DNA of 33,452 nt, taken from Actinomadura harenae. GTDB taxonomy: Bacteria > Actinomycetota > Actinomycetes > Streptosporangiales > Streptosporangiaceae. The stretch is taken from NCBI RefSeq assembly GCF_003696215.1, contig NZ_RFFG01000087.1, positions 1 through 33,452 of the forward strand, in the 5' to 3' direction. The notes under the pieces are model-generated. The model was not told the origin of the DNA, did no database searches, and saw only the letters and a list, made by a program, of their open reading frames with translations. The position numbers were made by a program, and so were the translations under genes. The stretch's first letter is position 1, and each line of letters opens with the position of its first letter. Of the stretch, positions 8,200 through 15,057 are shown piece after piece.

Positions 8200-8425
8200 A
8201 AGTGGTGGCCGGATGCGTGAGGACGCCTGGGCCTCGGCTCGGGCGGCGGGCGTAGATCGCGGGGAGGTCGCGATTCGCCCACCACGCAACTGTCACGTTC
8301 GGTTAGGAAGTGTTGCCTAGAGTGGTGGGCGGGTTCGGGGGTGCACTGGGGGCGAGAAGAACCCGGTGTTGGGTTCCGCGACAGAAGCGGGGCGTGTCAT
8401 CAAGGCCACCGCAGGAAGGGCTCCC

Positions 8426-8929
8426 ATGAAGACCACCGCCAGGATCGCCGCGCTCGCGGCAGTCGCACTCGGCTCGCTGACGCCTGTCGGCTCCGCGTCC
8501 GCCGACCCGCTGCCCCAAGGCTCCTTCCGCATCAAGAGCGAATACCTCCAGCGCTGCGCCCAAGTGGATCAGAACGACTACCTGATCAGTGCGGGCTGCG
8601 GCTCCGTCGACCGCCAGCGGTGGCTCTACAGCCCCCGTGATCACACGATCGTCAGTGAGGCTCCCGACCTGGCAGGCAAGTGCCTGACCACCCCCGGCGA
8701 CTTCGATCCTGAGGAGAGCCTGAAGATGAGTCCCTGCACAAAGGACCCCGCCGGGCAGCAGTGGAAACGGATCGTGGTCACCGACCGGGGGAGGACGACC
8801 ACCGCCCTCCAACTCGAAAGTAGCTATGGGCGCCCCCTCGCGGTCCGGCCTCGTGCGAGCGGGCGCTGGATGGTCGTTGCGTACACCGACACCCAGACCA
8901 ACATGAGTTTCCCCGGCGGCTACTCCTGA
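8426..8929 (+). CDS. Secreted ricin-type beta-trefoil protein (lectin 2)
   Basis: A 167-residue exported protein with the signal peptide MKTTARIAALAAVALGSLTP and an ASADP-type cleavage site near residue 30. The mature domain has beta-trefoil/QxW signatures: YLQRCAQVDQ, DRQRWLYSP, LAGKCLTTPG and AGQQWKRIV. It appears to hold one full trefoil, with a degenerate last repeat ending in NMSFPGGYS. It is probably a sugar-binding exported protein. ATG 8426 has AGGAAGG (8413-8419) at 6-base spacing; an in-frame upstream start at 8366 lacks this. It diverges from lectin 1 and is bracketed by R1 repeats, suggesting local duplication of a lectin module followed by divergence. Confidence 0.78.
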   Translation: MKTTARIAALAAVALGSLTPVGSASADPLPQGSFRIKSEYLQRCAQVDQNDYLISAGCGSVDRQRWLYSPRDHTIVSEAPDLAGKCLTTPGDFDPEESLKMSPCTKDPAGQQWKRIVVTDRGRTTTALQLESSYGRPLAVRPRASGRWMVVAYTDTQTNMSFPGGYS

Positions 8930-8967
8930 CCCTCACCCGGCCAACGCCACTGCCCCACCTTCCCGGT

Positions 8968-9091
8968 CCGCCCGTCACCGAGCCATGGGCCACCCGTCAA
9001 CGCCCCGTTGGCCATCTACCGCCAACGACGCGTCCGCCAACCGCCAACCTCACCGACCACACGCCACTTCCTGGCCGTCAGCCATCAGATT
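8968..9091 (+). repeat. Diverged direct repeat R1, copy b
   Basis: Partner of 7931-8060, about 40 bases past the lectin 2 stop codon. Confidence 0.65.
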
Positions 9092-9303
9092 TTGATGGCC
9101 GCGAGCACGGTGTCGGCATGGGCGTGGGAGAGTCCGCGTCCCGATCGCTGATCCTCTCTAGAGTTGCTGCGCGGACGAGTCGGGGGTGAGGTGGCCGGAG
9201 GAGATGCGGGGCGTCTCGCGCCTCCTCGGCGTTGGGCTGGACACCTGCTGCCAGGGAGCGGGGCGGCGGGTGTCCACGTGGCCTGCGAGACCGTCGATTC
9301 GCG

Positions 9304-9330
9304 CGTGCCCGGTGACCGAATCCGGGCACG
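9304..9330. terminator. Distal hairpin
   Basis: A perfect 9-bp stem CGTGCCCGG/CCGGGCACG with a 9-base loop. It lies downstream of the stronger hairpin at 9350-9389 for leftward transcription. Confidence 0.45.
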
Positions 9331-9349
9331 GCGCTCCTTGGGGGGAAGA

Positions 9350-9389
9350 GGTATCGGGCGGGTGGCCGGTGGCCGTCCCGCCCGATACC
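9350..9389 (-). terminator. Terminator of the 177-residue unknown gene
   Basis: A perfect 13-bp stem GGTATCGGGCGGG/CCCGCCCGATACC encloses a 14-base loop, 15 bases past the stop codon of the leftward gene. Confidence 0.75.
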
Positions 9390-9403
9390 GAGGAGCATTC
9401 TCG

Positions 9404-9937
9404 TTATGACTGGTCGGTTATGGAGAGATTGGTGATCTCGTAGTGGTTGAGGTCGCCTCGTGCGGGTGCGTCGTCGAGGTTGATCCAGAACACCCCGGGC
9501 TGGTTGTCGTTGATGTGGTCGATGTGTTGGAAGGTGTCGCCCTTGCGCCACGCCTGCTCGGTGAAGATGTGGGCGGGGAACAGGTAGACCTTGGCCTGGG
9601 CGGTGTCGGAGGCCAGCCGGTCCTCGGTGATGGGGTACTTGATGGGCGTTGTGGTCTGCGGGTAGAGGATCAGCGCCGCCCAGGCCAGGCGGGCTGACCA
9701 GGCGCGGCCGGGGCAGGTCAGGCCCGGTCGGAAGGGCAGGACACCGACCTGCCCCTCGTGCAGGTCCAGGACGGTGCCCGCGTCATCGGGCGACAGCAGC
9801 GAGGCCAGCGCGAACGGGTCCACCAGGTCGCGGACCCGGCGCGCCATGCTCGCGGACACGGCCGGAACGGCCCTGCGGGTGGTGGACGGGACGGACCCGC
9901 GCCGGGCGGGCGGGATGGTGTGGTCGTTGTGGCTCAT
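9404..9937 (-). CDS. Conserved-looking hypothetical protein, 177 residues
   Basis: I do not recognise this protein. It has a basic, Ser/Pro-rich N-terminus (about 45 residues), then a compact domain with balanced composition: LVDPFALASLLSPDDAG, GVLPFRPGLTCPGRAW, IKYPITEDR, KVYLFPAHIFTEQAW, TFQHIDHINDNQPGVFWINL and NHYEITNLSITDQ. There is no signal peptide or membrane segment. Aromatic and aliphatic content and codon pattern argue for a real gene. The start ATG overlaps the stop of a 43-codon leader ORF in an ATGA arrangement and has no good ribosome-binding site of its own, so translation probably depends on coupling. A 13-bp terminator follows. Confidence 0.62.
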   Translation of the reverse strand: MSHNDHTIPPARRGSVPSTTRRAVPAVSASMARRVRDLVDPFALASLLSPDDAGTVLDLHEGQVGVLPFRPGLTCPGRAWSARLAWAALILYPQTTTPIKYPITEDRLASDTAQAKVYLFPAHIFTEQAWRKGDTFQHIDHINDNQPGVFWINLDDAPARGDLNHYEITNLSITDQS

Positions 9938-10065
9938 GCCGGGTGATGCCCTTTCGATCGGGTGGCGCGGGACAGGCCACGGCCCGGACCGGTGCTCAGG
10001 CACTGGACGGGCGGGGCGATCCACACACCGCATGGGTCCGGTCCCGGACGGGACCGGACACGCAT
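9934..10065 (-). CDS. 43-residue leader ORF coupled to the 177-residue gene
   Basis: The ATG at 10065 is preceded on the minus strand by GGGGAGGTG at about 7 bases, the best ribosome-binding sequence in this region. The ORF (starting MRVRSRPGPDPCG, ending SKGHHPA) is basic and Pro/Gly/Arg-rich and resembles nothing I know. Its TGA overlaps the ATG of the 177-residue gene by four bases. A 10-bp hairpin lies within its first codons (10036-10059). It may be a translational leader rather than a functional protein. Confidence 0.4.
   Translation of the reverse strand: MRVRSRPGPDPCGVWIAPPVQCLSTGPGRGLSRATRSKGHHPA
10036..10059 (-). promoter_or_regulatory. Hairpin at the start of the leader ORF
   Basis: A perfect 10-bp stem GTCCGGTCCC/GGGACCGGAC with a 4-base loop, about 6 bases inside the leader ORF. 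It could occlude or pause ribosomes, or be a palindromic operator. Confidence 0.5.
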
Positions 10066-10099
10066 GCACCCGCACCTCCCCGAACAAGGACAAGCCCGC
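10063..10099 (-). promoter_or_regulatory. Recurrent island element, copy 2
   Basis: Read on the minus strand this is GCGGGCTTGTCCTTG then TTCGGGGAGGTG and GGGTGCATG. It matches copy 3 at about 29 of 35 positions by eye and copy 1 less closely. It places GGGGAGGTG before the leader ORF start. Confidence 0.55.
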
Positions 10100-10973
10100 A
10101 CCGCTCCGCATGCCGCCTTGACGGAGTCACCGACCTCGCTCACCGCGCCGGCGAAGGGGCAGGTGGTGGGTGCTCTGGACGGGCTTGCTCCAAGGTGGCG
10201 CAGGTGATCCAGAACGGTTCAAGATGACGGGCAGGCTGGCCGAGGCTGGTGCGTGGGGAAGACGCGGCGGGTGGCCATGTTCCACCCCGCTGAGCGGATT
10301 GGTTCGGGAGCGGCGGAACGGGTGCCATTTGGCATCCGGCACGGTCTGGCGATCAATGGCTGATCTCTGGCAGTTCATGGGCGGCCACAGACGCCCGATG
10401 AGACCCGAGACCGGGTGTGACCTGGCCTGACTGCCTCGGAGCCGAATCGAGCCAAGCTGAGGCCGGGGAGCCGCCTGAGAGCATCGCCGCTGGTAGTAAG
10501 CGCTGTCAGAGCGGTTCGGCTCCACGGGGTCAAGACCGGACTCGTGACTCCCGGCGCACAGACCCTTCACTTATTCGCTTCCTGGCCTGCGGAAACGGCC
10601 GGGCGGATTCTGACGTGAGGTCGGCACCCCGGATCTTTACCTTCCCGGATGTCCAATCGCTGGCCGGATCGGTCTTCTACGCAGGTGAAGGGGATCGGGT
10701 GGCCGCCTCGGGTCACCCAGCATGAACAGCACACCGTCCAACCCGCACGACCGGGGCCGAGGCGGACGCGTCGGAGCCGAGGTTCGCCGCCTGGTGCCGA
10801 TGACCTCTGGCTCTGCTCCGAAATAACCGACACCTCGACCAGCACAGCCCAGAGCACGACGGACGCCGTCCGTGGGGCCACCCGCGCCGGTCACCCTCGC
10901 CCCGGCCTCCGGCACGAGAGAGGGGTCTGGCAAGTCGCTGGCACCTGCGCCGCCCTCGACGAGGCGAACGGGA
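10100..10973. other. 870-bp gene-free stretch
   Basis: Several frames stay open, but none has a convincing start site, family motif or balanced composition. A fragment ACGGGCTTG near 10179 shares the first nine bases of the recurrent element only. Nothing else stands out. Confidence 0.4.
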
Positions 10974-11008
10974 CGGGCTTGACCTTGATCGGGGAGGTGA
11001 GGGTGCAT
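10974..11008 (+). promoter_or_regulatory. Recurrent island element, copy 3
   Basis: CGGGCTTGACCTTG, then ATCGGGGAGGTG and GGGTGCAT. The SD-like GGGGAGGTG (10991-10999) precedes GTG 11003, which opens an 85-codon frame ending at 11260, 10 bases before the excisionase-like gene. That frame has no recognisable protein character, so I list the element rather than a CDS. Confidence 0.55.
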
Positions 11009-11061
11009 CCGGCCATGGTCACCGCCACCCGTCCCGGCAGCGGTCCGAACGATCGCCAGAT

Positions 11062-11095
11062 CGTTCCCACCGCGCGCCCGCGCGCGGTGGGAACG
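11062..11095 (+). promoter_or_regulatory. Strong hairpin in the leader of the excisionase/integrase genes
   Basis: A perfect 15-bp stem CGTTCCCACCGCGCG/CGCGCGGTGGGAACG with a 4-base loop, about 175 bases before the excisionase-like start. It could be an attenuator or terminator, limiting readthrough into the integrase genes. Confidence 0.6.
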
Positions 11096-11270
11096 CGTTC
11101 GGGTCTATCCGGTGCGCTGAGCCCGGAGAGGGCGGCCGGTGACCGTGCCGTGCAGGAAGTTGCGCCTGGTCGGGTTGGACGGGCCACCCCCGTTTCGGTC
11201 CGGGCGCGGGTCCTCGGCTTACCGCATCGCCTTCTCCGTTTCCCAAGTCATCTCACGTGAAGGATGTTCT

Positions 11271-11663
11271 GTGCCCGAACACGCCACCGTCCGCACCTCC
11301 AGCACACTCACCGCAAGGGGTCGCCGCCCCCATCGGCGACCCGCGGCCGCGTTCCCTCCACGCCCGCATCGCGGACCGGCTCCGCGACGGGGCGAGCCGC
11401 TGAACCGCGGGTTGACGGCCGCGCAGATCAGTGACCTGCCCGCCAGCATCGACCTGGTCACCGCCGCCCGCGCGCTGGGCATTGGCCGCACCAAGGCTTA
11501 TGAACTCGCCAGGACCGGCCGGTTCCCGTGTGCGGTCTGGAAGGTCGGCCGTTCCTACCGGGTCCGCACCAGCGACCTGCAGACCTTCCTCGGCCTCACC
11601 ACCACCACCCCCACCCCGCCCCAGCCGCAGCCGCAGTCGGGTTCGCGCCGGAAGGAGGGATGA
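11271..11663 (+). CDS. xis: Excisionase-like helix-turn-helix protein
   Basis: A 130-residue protein. The first 45 residues are Arg/Pro-rich and probably disordered. A MerR/excisionase-type HTH_17 domain follows at about residues 57-105: SIDLVTAARALGIGRTKAYEL, then RTGRFPCAVWKVGRSYRV and SDLQTFLGL. A Pro/Gln tail ends in SRRKEG. Such proteins direct excision or regulate the integrase of integrative elements. GTG 11271 has GAAGGA at 6-base spacing. The stop is one base before the integrase GTG, whose ribosome-binding site lies inside this gene, so the two are co-expressed. The HTH family is clear; the excision role is inferred from its position. Confidence 0.8.
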   Translation: MPEHATVRTSSTLTARGRRPHRRPAAAFPPRPHRGPAPRRGEPLNRGLTAAQISDLPASIDLVTAARALGIGRTKAYELARTGRFPCAVWKVGRSYRVRTSDLQTFLGLTTTTPTPPQPQPQSGSRRKEG

Positions 11664-11664
11664 G

Positions 11665-13239
11665 GTGGCCGCGACCGGAAGCACCTTCAAGTCCTGCGGC
11701 TGCCGCGGCGAAGGCGGGACGAAGCTCGGCCGCAAATGCCCCAAGTTGTTCCGCGCCGACGGCCGATGGAGCCCGACCCACGGCAAGTGGAACTACCAGC
11801 TGGAGATGCCGCGTCATGCCGATGGCGCCCGGCGTGGTCCGCTGCGCCGCTCTGGCTACAGCAGCCAGGCCGACGCCGAGGCCGAGATGAACCAGGCCCG
11901 GGAACTCCTCGGCATCGCCGGCGAGGACGAGGCGACCCGGATCCAGATCGCGGACCTGATCGCCGCCACGATCAAGGAGACTGGGCGGCTTCCCGATCCC
12001 GATGAGGTCCGCCGTAAGGTCCGCACCCGCCAGGATCTCGCTGTCACTCTCACTGTGGCGCAGTTCCTGGCCGAGTGGCTCGCGGGCCGCAGGGGCCTGT
12101 CGGAGAGCAGCCGCCGCAGCTACGCCAGCCACCTCAAGCTGTACCTGGTGCCCCACCTGGGGCATCTGCGGCTGGACCGGCTTGGTGTCGCCGACGTGGA
12201 CCGCATGTTCGACGCCATCGATGAACTCAACGAGCTGATCATCCGCGCCCGCCAGACCGGTGATCCTGACCTGCGCGTCCAGGTCAAGGGGCGTCGGGTG
12301 GTGGGCGCGGCCACCAAGCAGCGCATCCGCGCGACCCTGCGTGCCGCGCTGGGCAAGGCGATCAAACAGCGGATGATCGAGGTCAACGTCGCCGCGCTGG
12401 TGGAGCTGCCCTCAGGCAAGGCCCCGAAGCCTCTGGTGTGGACCCCTGAGCGCATCACCCGATGGCGCCGGGACCTCGACACCTACACCATTGAGGTGAA
12501 TGAACGCCGCGCGCGCCAGCGTGGAACCGCGAAGGGAGTCGGTAACAAGATCAACCGGGTGGACGCCTACGTCGGCGCGCCCCGCCCGTCCAAGGTCATG
12601 GTGTGGACTCCCGCACTGACCAAATGCTTCCTGGAACGTGCCGAGCGGCATCCGTGGCATGCCCTGTACTACGTGATCGCGTTCCGTGGGCTGCGGCGCG
12701 GTGAAGGGTGTGGGCTGCGCTGGAGTGATGTGGATCTGGACGCGGGTACCGCGACTGTCCGCTCGCAGTTCATCCAGATCGGCCCCGACATCTTCGAAGG
12801 CAAACCCAAAACCGACGCCGGGGAGGCCACCATCAGCCTGGACGCCTCCACCGTCGCGGTCCTGCGCGCCCACAAGGCTCGGCAGAACACCATGCGCCTG
12901 GCCGCCGGAGATGCCTGGCACGACGCCGGCCTGGTGTTCACCGACGGCACCGGGCAGCGGCTGCGCCCCAACGAGGTCACCGACCAGTTCGAACGGCTGT
13001 CCATGGAAGCGGGGTTGCCGCCGGTCCGGCTGCACGACCTGCGGCACGGCGCGGCCTCGTTCCTCCTCGCCGCCGGGCACGACATGAAGACCGTCCAGGA
13101 AACCCTGCGACTGTCGTCCATCACGATCGCCGCCGACACTTACACAAGCCTGCTGCCCCAGGTCGCCCGCAAGTCCGCCGAAGATGCTGCCGCCATCATC
13201 CTCAACGCCGACGCCCAGGCAGCCCTCACCACCATCTGA
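11665..13239 (+). CDS. int: Tyrosine site-specific integrase
   Basis: A 524-residue tyrosine recombinase of the pSAM2-like actinobacterial type. The N-terminus has a Cys-containing arm-binding-type region (CGCRGEGG). A SAM-like core-binding domain follows around residues 130-190 (LTVAQFLAEWLAGRR, SYASHLKLYLVPHLG). The catalytic domain carries Arg344 in GLRRGEG, H457-x-x-R460-H461 (HDLRH) and nucleophile Tyr493 in ADTYTSLL. The usual His/Trp before the nucleophile is Leu483 (LRLSS). An extra segment of about 60 residues brackets two VWTP motifs. GTG 11665 is preceded by GAAGGAGGG. The gene points at tRNA-Lys 320 bases away, the typical layout for integration into a tRNA 3' end. Confidence 0.92.
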   Translation: MAATGSTFKSCGCRGEGGTKLGRKCPKLFRADGRWSPTHGKWNYQLEMPRHADGARRGPLRRSGYSSQADAEAEMNQARELLGIAGEDEATRIQIADLIAATIKETGRLPDPDEVRRKVRTRQDLAVTLTVAQFLAEWLAGRRGLSESSRRSYASHLKLYLVPHLGHLRLDRLGVADVDRMFDAIDELNELIIRARQTGDPDLRVQVKGRRVVGAATKQRIRATLRAALGKAIKQRMIEVNVAALVELPSGKAPKPLVWTPERITRWRRDLDTYTIEVNERRARQRGTAKGVGNKINRVDAYVGAPRPSKVMVWTPALTKCFLERAERHPWHALYYVIAFRGLRRGEGCGLRWSDVDLDAGTATVRSQFIQIGPDIFEGKPKTDAGEATISLDASTVAVLRAHKARQNTMRLAAGDAWHDAGLVFTDGTGQRLRPNEVTDQFERLSMEAGLPPVRLHDLRHGAASFLLAAGHDMKTVQETLRLSSITIAADTYTSLLPQVARKSAEDAAAIILNADAQAALTTI

Positions 13240-13259
13240 CCCGGCCTACCGCACACACC

Positions 13260-13299
13260 CGCCCCGCCGACCGGCCCCGCACCACCGGACGGCGGGGCG
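13260..13299 (+). terminator. Integrase terminator
   Basis: A 10-bp stem CGCCCCGCCG/CGGCGGGGCG around a 20-base loop, starting 21 bases after the integrase stop. Confidence 0.6.
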
Positions 13300-13384
13300 G
13301 ACGCATGCCCGCCGACCACACGCCCCCCGACGGCCCGGAACGGCCCCACAACGTCACCCACAGCCCCGCCGACAACGGCCCCCG

Positions 13385-13412
13385 GGGCGGTAACCCGGGC
13401 CCGTTACCGCCC
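13385..13412. promoter_or_regulatory. Perfect palindrome between integrase and tRNA
   Basis: GGGCGGTAAC and GTTACCGCCC face each other across 8 bases. In this position it could be a recombination-accessory or regulator site; no protein can be assigned. Confidence 0.45.
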
Positions 13413-13464
13413 ACGGCGGCCGTCGAAACCGGGGATGACCAGGGGGGATGTTGTCCGCCGGACG

Positions 13465-13496
13465 ACCACGGAGCAACCACGGAGCGACCATGGGGA
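13465..13496 (+). repeat. 11-bp tandem repeats, candidate integrase arm sites
   Basis: ACCACGGAGCA and ACCACGGAGCG are followed by a degenerate ACCATGGGGA unit, a period of exactly 11 bases. They sit about 65 bases from the tRNA 3' end, where arm-type integrase sites are normally found. Confidence 0.45.
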
Positions 13497-13517
13497 CAAA
13501 CTGGGGTGAAAATGACG

Positions 13518-13550
13518 CTGGGCAAACGCGACATTCTCGCGTTTGCCCAG
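13518..13550 (-). terminator. tRNA-Lys terminator
   Basis: A perfect 14-bp stem CTGGGCAAACGCGA/TCGCGTTTGCCCAG with a 5-base loop begins 8 bases past the tRNA CCA end. On the minus strand it is followed by CGTCATTTTC, a short U-rich run. Confidence 0.82.
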
Positions 13551-13558
13551 TTCAGAGG

Positions 13559-13634
13559 TGGTGGGTCGCGTGGGACTCGAACCCACAACCTACGGATTAA
13601 AAGTCCGGAGCTCTGCCAATTGAGCTAGCGACCC
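13559..13634 (-). tRNA. tRNA-Lys (anticodon TTT)
   Basis: The minus strand folds as a full cloverleaf. The acceptor GGGTCGC/GCGACCC (13628-13634 and 13563-13569) is complete, the D arm is GCTC...GAGC, the anticodon loop is CTTTTAA with anticodon TTT, the T arm is GTGGGTTCGAGTCCCAC, the discriminator is A and CCA is encoded (13559-13561). The first anticodon-stem pair looks mismatched (C with U). The 3' end faces the integrase and is the likely attachment site. Confidence 0.95.
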
Positions 13635-13670
13635 TACTGGTCCGGTGGTCCGCCGGTGGGCGGGTGGACG

Positions 13671-13689
13671 GATCAGGAGGCTGATCCTA
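13671..13689 (-). promoter_or_regulatory. Probable tRNA-Lys promoter -10 with overlapping palindrome
   Basis: On the minus strand TAGGAT (13684-13689), a good actinobacterial -10 hexamer, lies about 50 bases upstream of the tRNA. It overlaps a 7-bp inverted repeat GGATCAG-GAGG-CTGATCC (13670-13687). No convincing -35 was found. Confidence 0.35.
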
Positions 13690-13752
13690 CCGGGCCTCCG
13701 CCGAGTGTAGGCCGGGTGGTCGGTGGGCGCATCCGGGAATCGGGAGGGCGGG

Positions 13753-15033
13753 TCAGGTGGGCTTGATCTGGACGGGGAGGTGTTTGAGGCCGTTCTGGAA
13801 GTTGGAGACGAGGCGGACGGGGGTGCCGGCGAGGGTGATGTCGAGGGAGAGGAGTTCGCGGTAGATCGCGCGCATCTGGGTGCGGGCGAGGTGGGCGCCC
13901 AGGCAGAAGTGGGGGCCGAAGCCGAAGCTGACGTGGTCGTTCGGGGCGCGGGTGATGTCGAAGCGGTCGGGATCCGGGAAGACGGCGGGGTCGCGGTTGG
14001 CCGAGGCATGGTAGACGACGACCTTCTCGCCGGCCCGGATCGTTTGGCCGGCGAGGGTGAGGTCGCGGGTGGCGGTGCGGCGGAAGTCCATGACCGGGGG
14101 CCAGAAGCGGAGGATCTCGTCGACGGCGGTGTCCATGAGGGACGGGTCGTCGCGGAGGCGGCGGAACTCGGCGGGGTGGTCGAGGAGCGTGAGGAGGCCG
14201 CCGGGGATGCCGTTGCGGAGGGTCTCGTTCCCGGCGACGGCGAAGAGGAAGAACATGTTCTCGAACTCGGGGCGGGTCAGGCCGCCGGCGAGCATGCGGG
14301 ACATGATGTCGTCGCCGGGGGAGCGGCGTTTGTCGTCCGCGAGGGCGTGGGCGTAGGCGAACATGTCGCGGAGGGCGGCCTCGGAGCGGGGGTTCATCGG
14401 ACGGCCGTCCGGGCGGGTGGACGTCGTGGGGCGCTGGGCGACCGCGGCGCGGCCGAGGGGGCTGAGGGCGTCGAGGTCGGCGGTGGACAGGCCCGCGTAG
14501 TCGGCGTCCTGGTAGCCGATGATGCGGGACGCCCAGTCGTAGAGCAGGCGGCGGTCGCCGTCCGGGATGCCCATGATGTGGGCGAGGGTCCAGACGGGCA
14601 GGTCGGCGGCCAGGTCGACGAAGTCGATCTCGCCGCGGGCGGACGCGACCAGCGCGCGGGCCCGGTCGGTGATCGTCTCCTCCAGGGCGCGGACGGCCCG
14701 CGGGGTGAACGCGGCGGCGACGATGCGGCGCGTCCGGGAGTGGTCCGGCGGGTCCTGGTTGAGCATCATCGCCTGGACGAACCGCAGGTCCTCGGGGGTG
14801 TCGGGGTCGCGGATCTGGGTGGCGCCGAGGTGGGACGAGAAGTCCGCGGCGGTGCGGAGCACGTGCTTGACGTCCGGGTGCCGGAAGACGGCCCAGTAGC
14901 CGGGGCCGGACGGCCAGGGCCCGACGGCCGGCTCCGGGACGCGACAGACCGGCGATTCCGCGCGTAGCCGGGCAAAGGTGTCGTAGGGGACGCCCTGGGC
15001 GTAGGTGGCGGGAAGGAAGACCTCCTCGAGCAT
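13753..15033 (-). CDS. Cytochrome P450 (CYP124/125/142-like)
   Basis: A 426-residue soluble bacterial P450. The I-helix oxygen-activation motif is AVAGNETLRNGI, the K-helix ExxR is EILR, and the heme loop FGFGPHFCLGAHLAR carries the axial Cys377. The AGNETxRN form and the MMLNQDPPDHSRTRR segment resemble steroid and fatty-acyl side-chain hydroxylases of the CYP124/125/142 group; the substrate remains inference. Electrons would come from ferredoxin and reductase encoded elsewhere. ATG 15033 has GGGA just upstream; in-frame ATGs at 15048 and 15051 are possible. It diverges from the thioesterase gene with a very short gap, so the promoters overlap coding sequence or one transcript is leaderless. 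Confidence 0.92.
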   Translation of the reverse strand: MLEEVFLPATYAQGVPYDTFARLRAESPVCRVPEPAVGPWPSGPGYWAVFRHPDVKHVLRTAADFSSHLGATQIRDPDTPEDLRFVQAMMLNQDPPDHSRTRRIVAAAFTPRAVRALEETITDRARALVASARGEIDFVDLAADLPVWTLAHIMGIPDGDRRLLYDWASRIIGYQDADYAGLSTADLDALSPLGRAAVAQRPTTSTRPDGRPMNPRSEAALRDMFAYAHALADDKRRSPGDDIMSRMLAGGLTRPEFENMFFLFAVAGNETLRNGIPGGLLTLLDHPAEFRRLRDDPSLMDTAVDEILRFWPPVMDFRRTATRDLTLAGQTIRAGEKVVVYHASANRDPAVFPDPDRFDITRAPNDHVSFGFGPHFCLGAHLARTQMRAIYRELLSLDITLAGTPVRLVSNFQNGLKHLPVQIKPT

Positions 15034-15057
15034 GATCCCAGCGTGCATCATGACGGG

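Larger units (their letters stand above)
7675..8425. other. 750-bp gene-free divergent region between the two lectin genes
   Basis: It holds the promoters of both lectin genes, repeat copies at 7931-8060 and 8134-8199, and a 10-bp inverted repeat CGCCCACCAC (8276-8285) with GTGGTGGGCG (8322-8331) about 95 bases before lectin 2. A minus-strand frame around 8200-8296 is open, but nothing else supports it as a gene. Confidence 0.5.
8930..9403. other. Gene-free stretch between lectin 2 and the 177-residue unknown
   Basis: It contains repeat R1 copy b and two hairpins that terminate the leftward gene. I see no supportable coding frame. Confidence 0.5.

Noticed and set aside
8054..8296. An 80-codon minus-strand frame between the lectin genes
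   Set aside because: It runs into the R2 repeat, is Pro/Thr/Arg-rich and has no ribosome-binding site or family signature; at most a remnant.
8290..8323. A promoter for lectin 2 using TAGAGT as -10
   Set aside because: No acceptable -35 hexamer lies 16-19 bases upstream, so the match is too weak to annotate.
10567..10881. A 104-codon minus-strand frame with a hydrophobic start (SVVLWAVLVEVSVI)
   Set aside because: No ribosome-binding site, unusual Cys/Trp/Arg composition, no recognisable family and no matching context.
1..13500. A CRISPR array or a complete insertion sequence in the gene-free stretches
   Set aside because: Repeats seen are few, diverged and not regularly spaced with unique spacers, and no transposase or terminal inverted repeats were found.
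13305..13628. A 107-codon plus-strand frame running through the tRNA gene
   Set aside because: Its C-terminus (GSRGTRTHNLRIKSPELCQLS region) is the familiar antisense translation of tRNA-Lys, and the rest is G+C-rich non-coding sequence.
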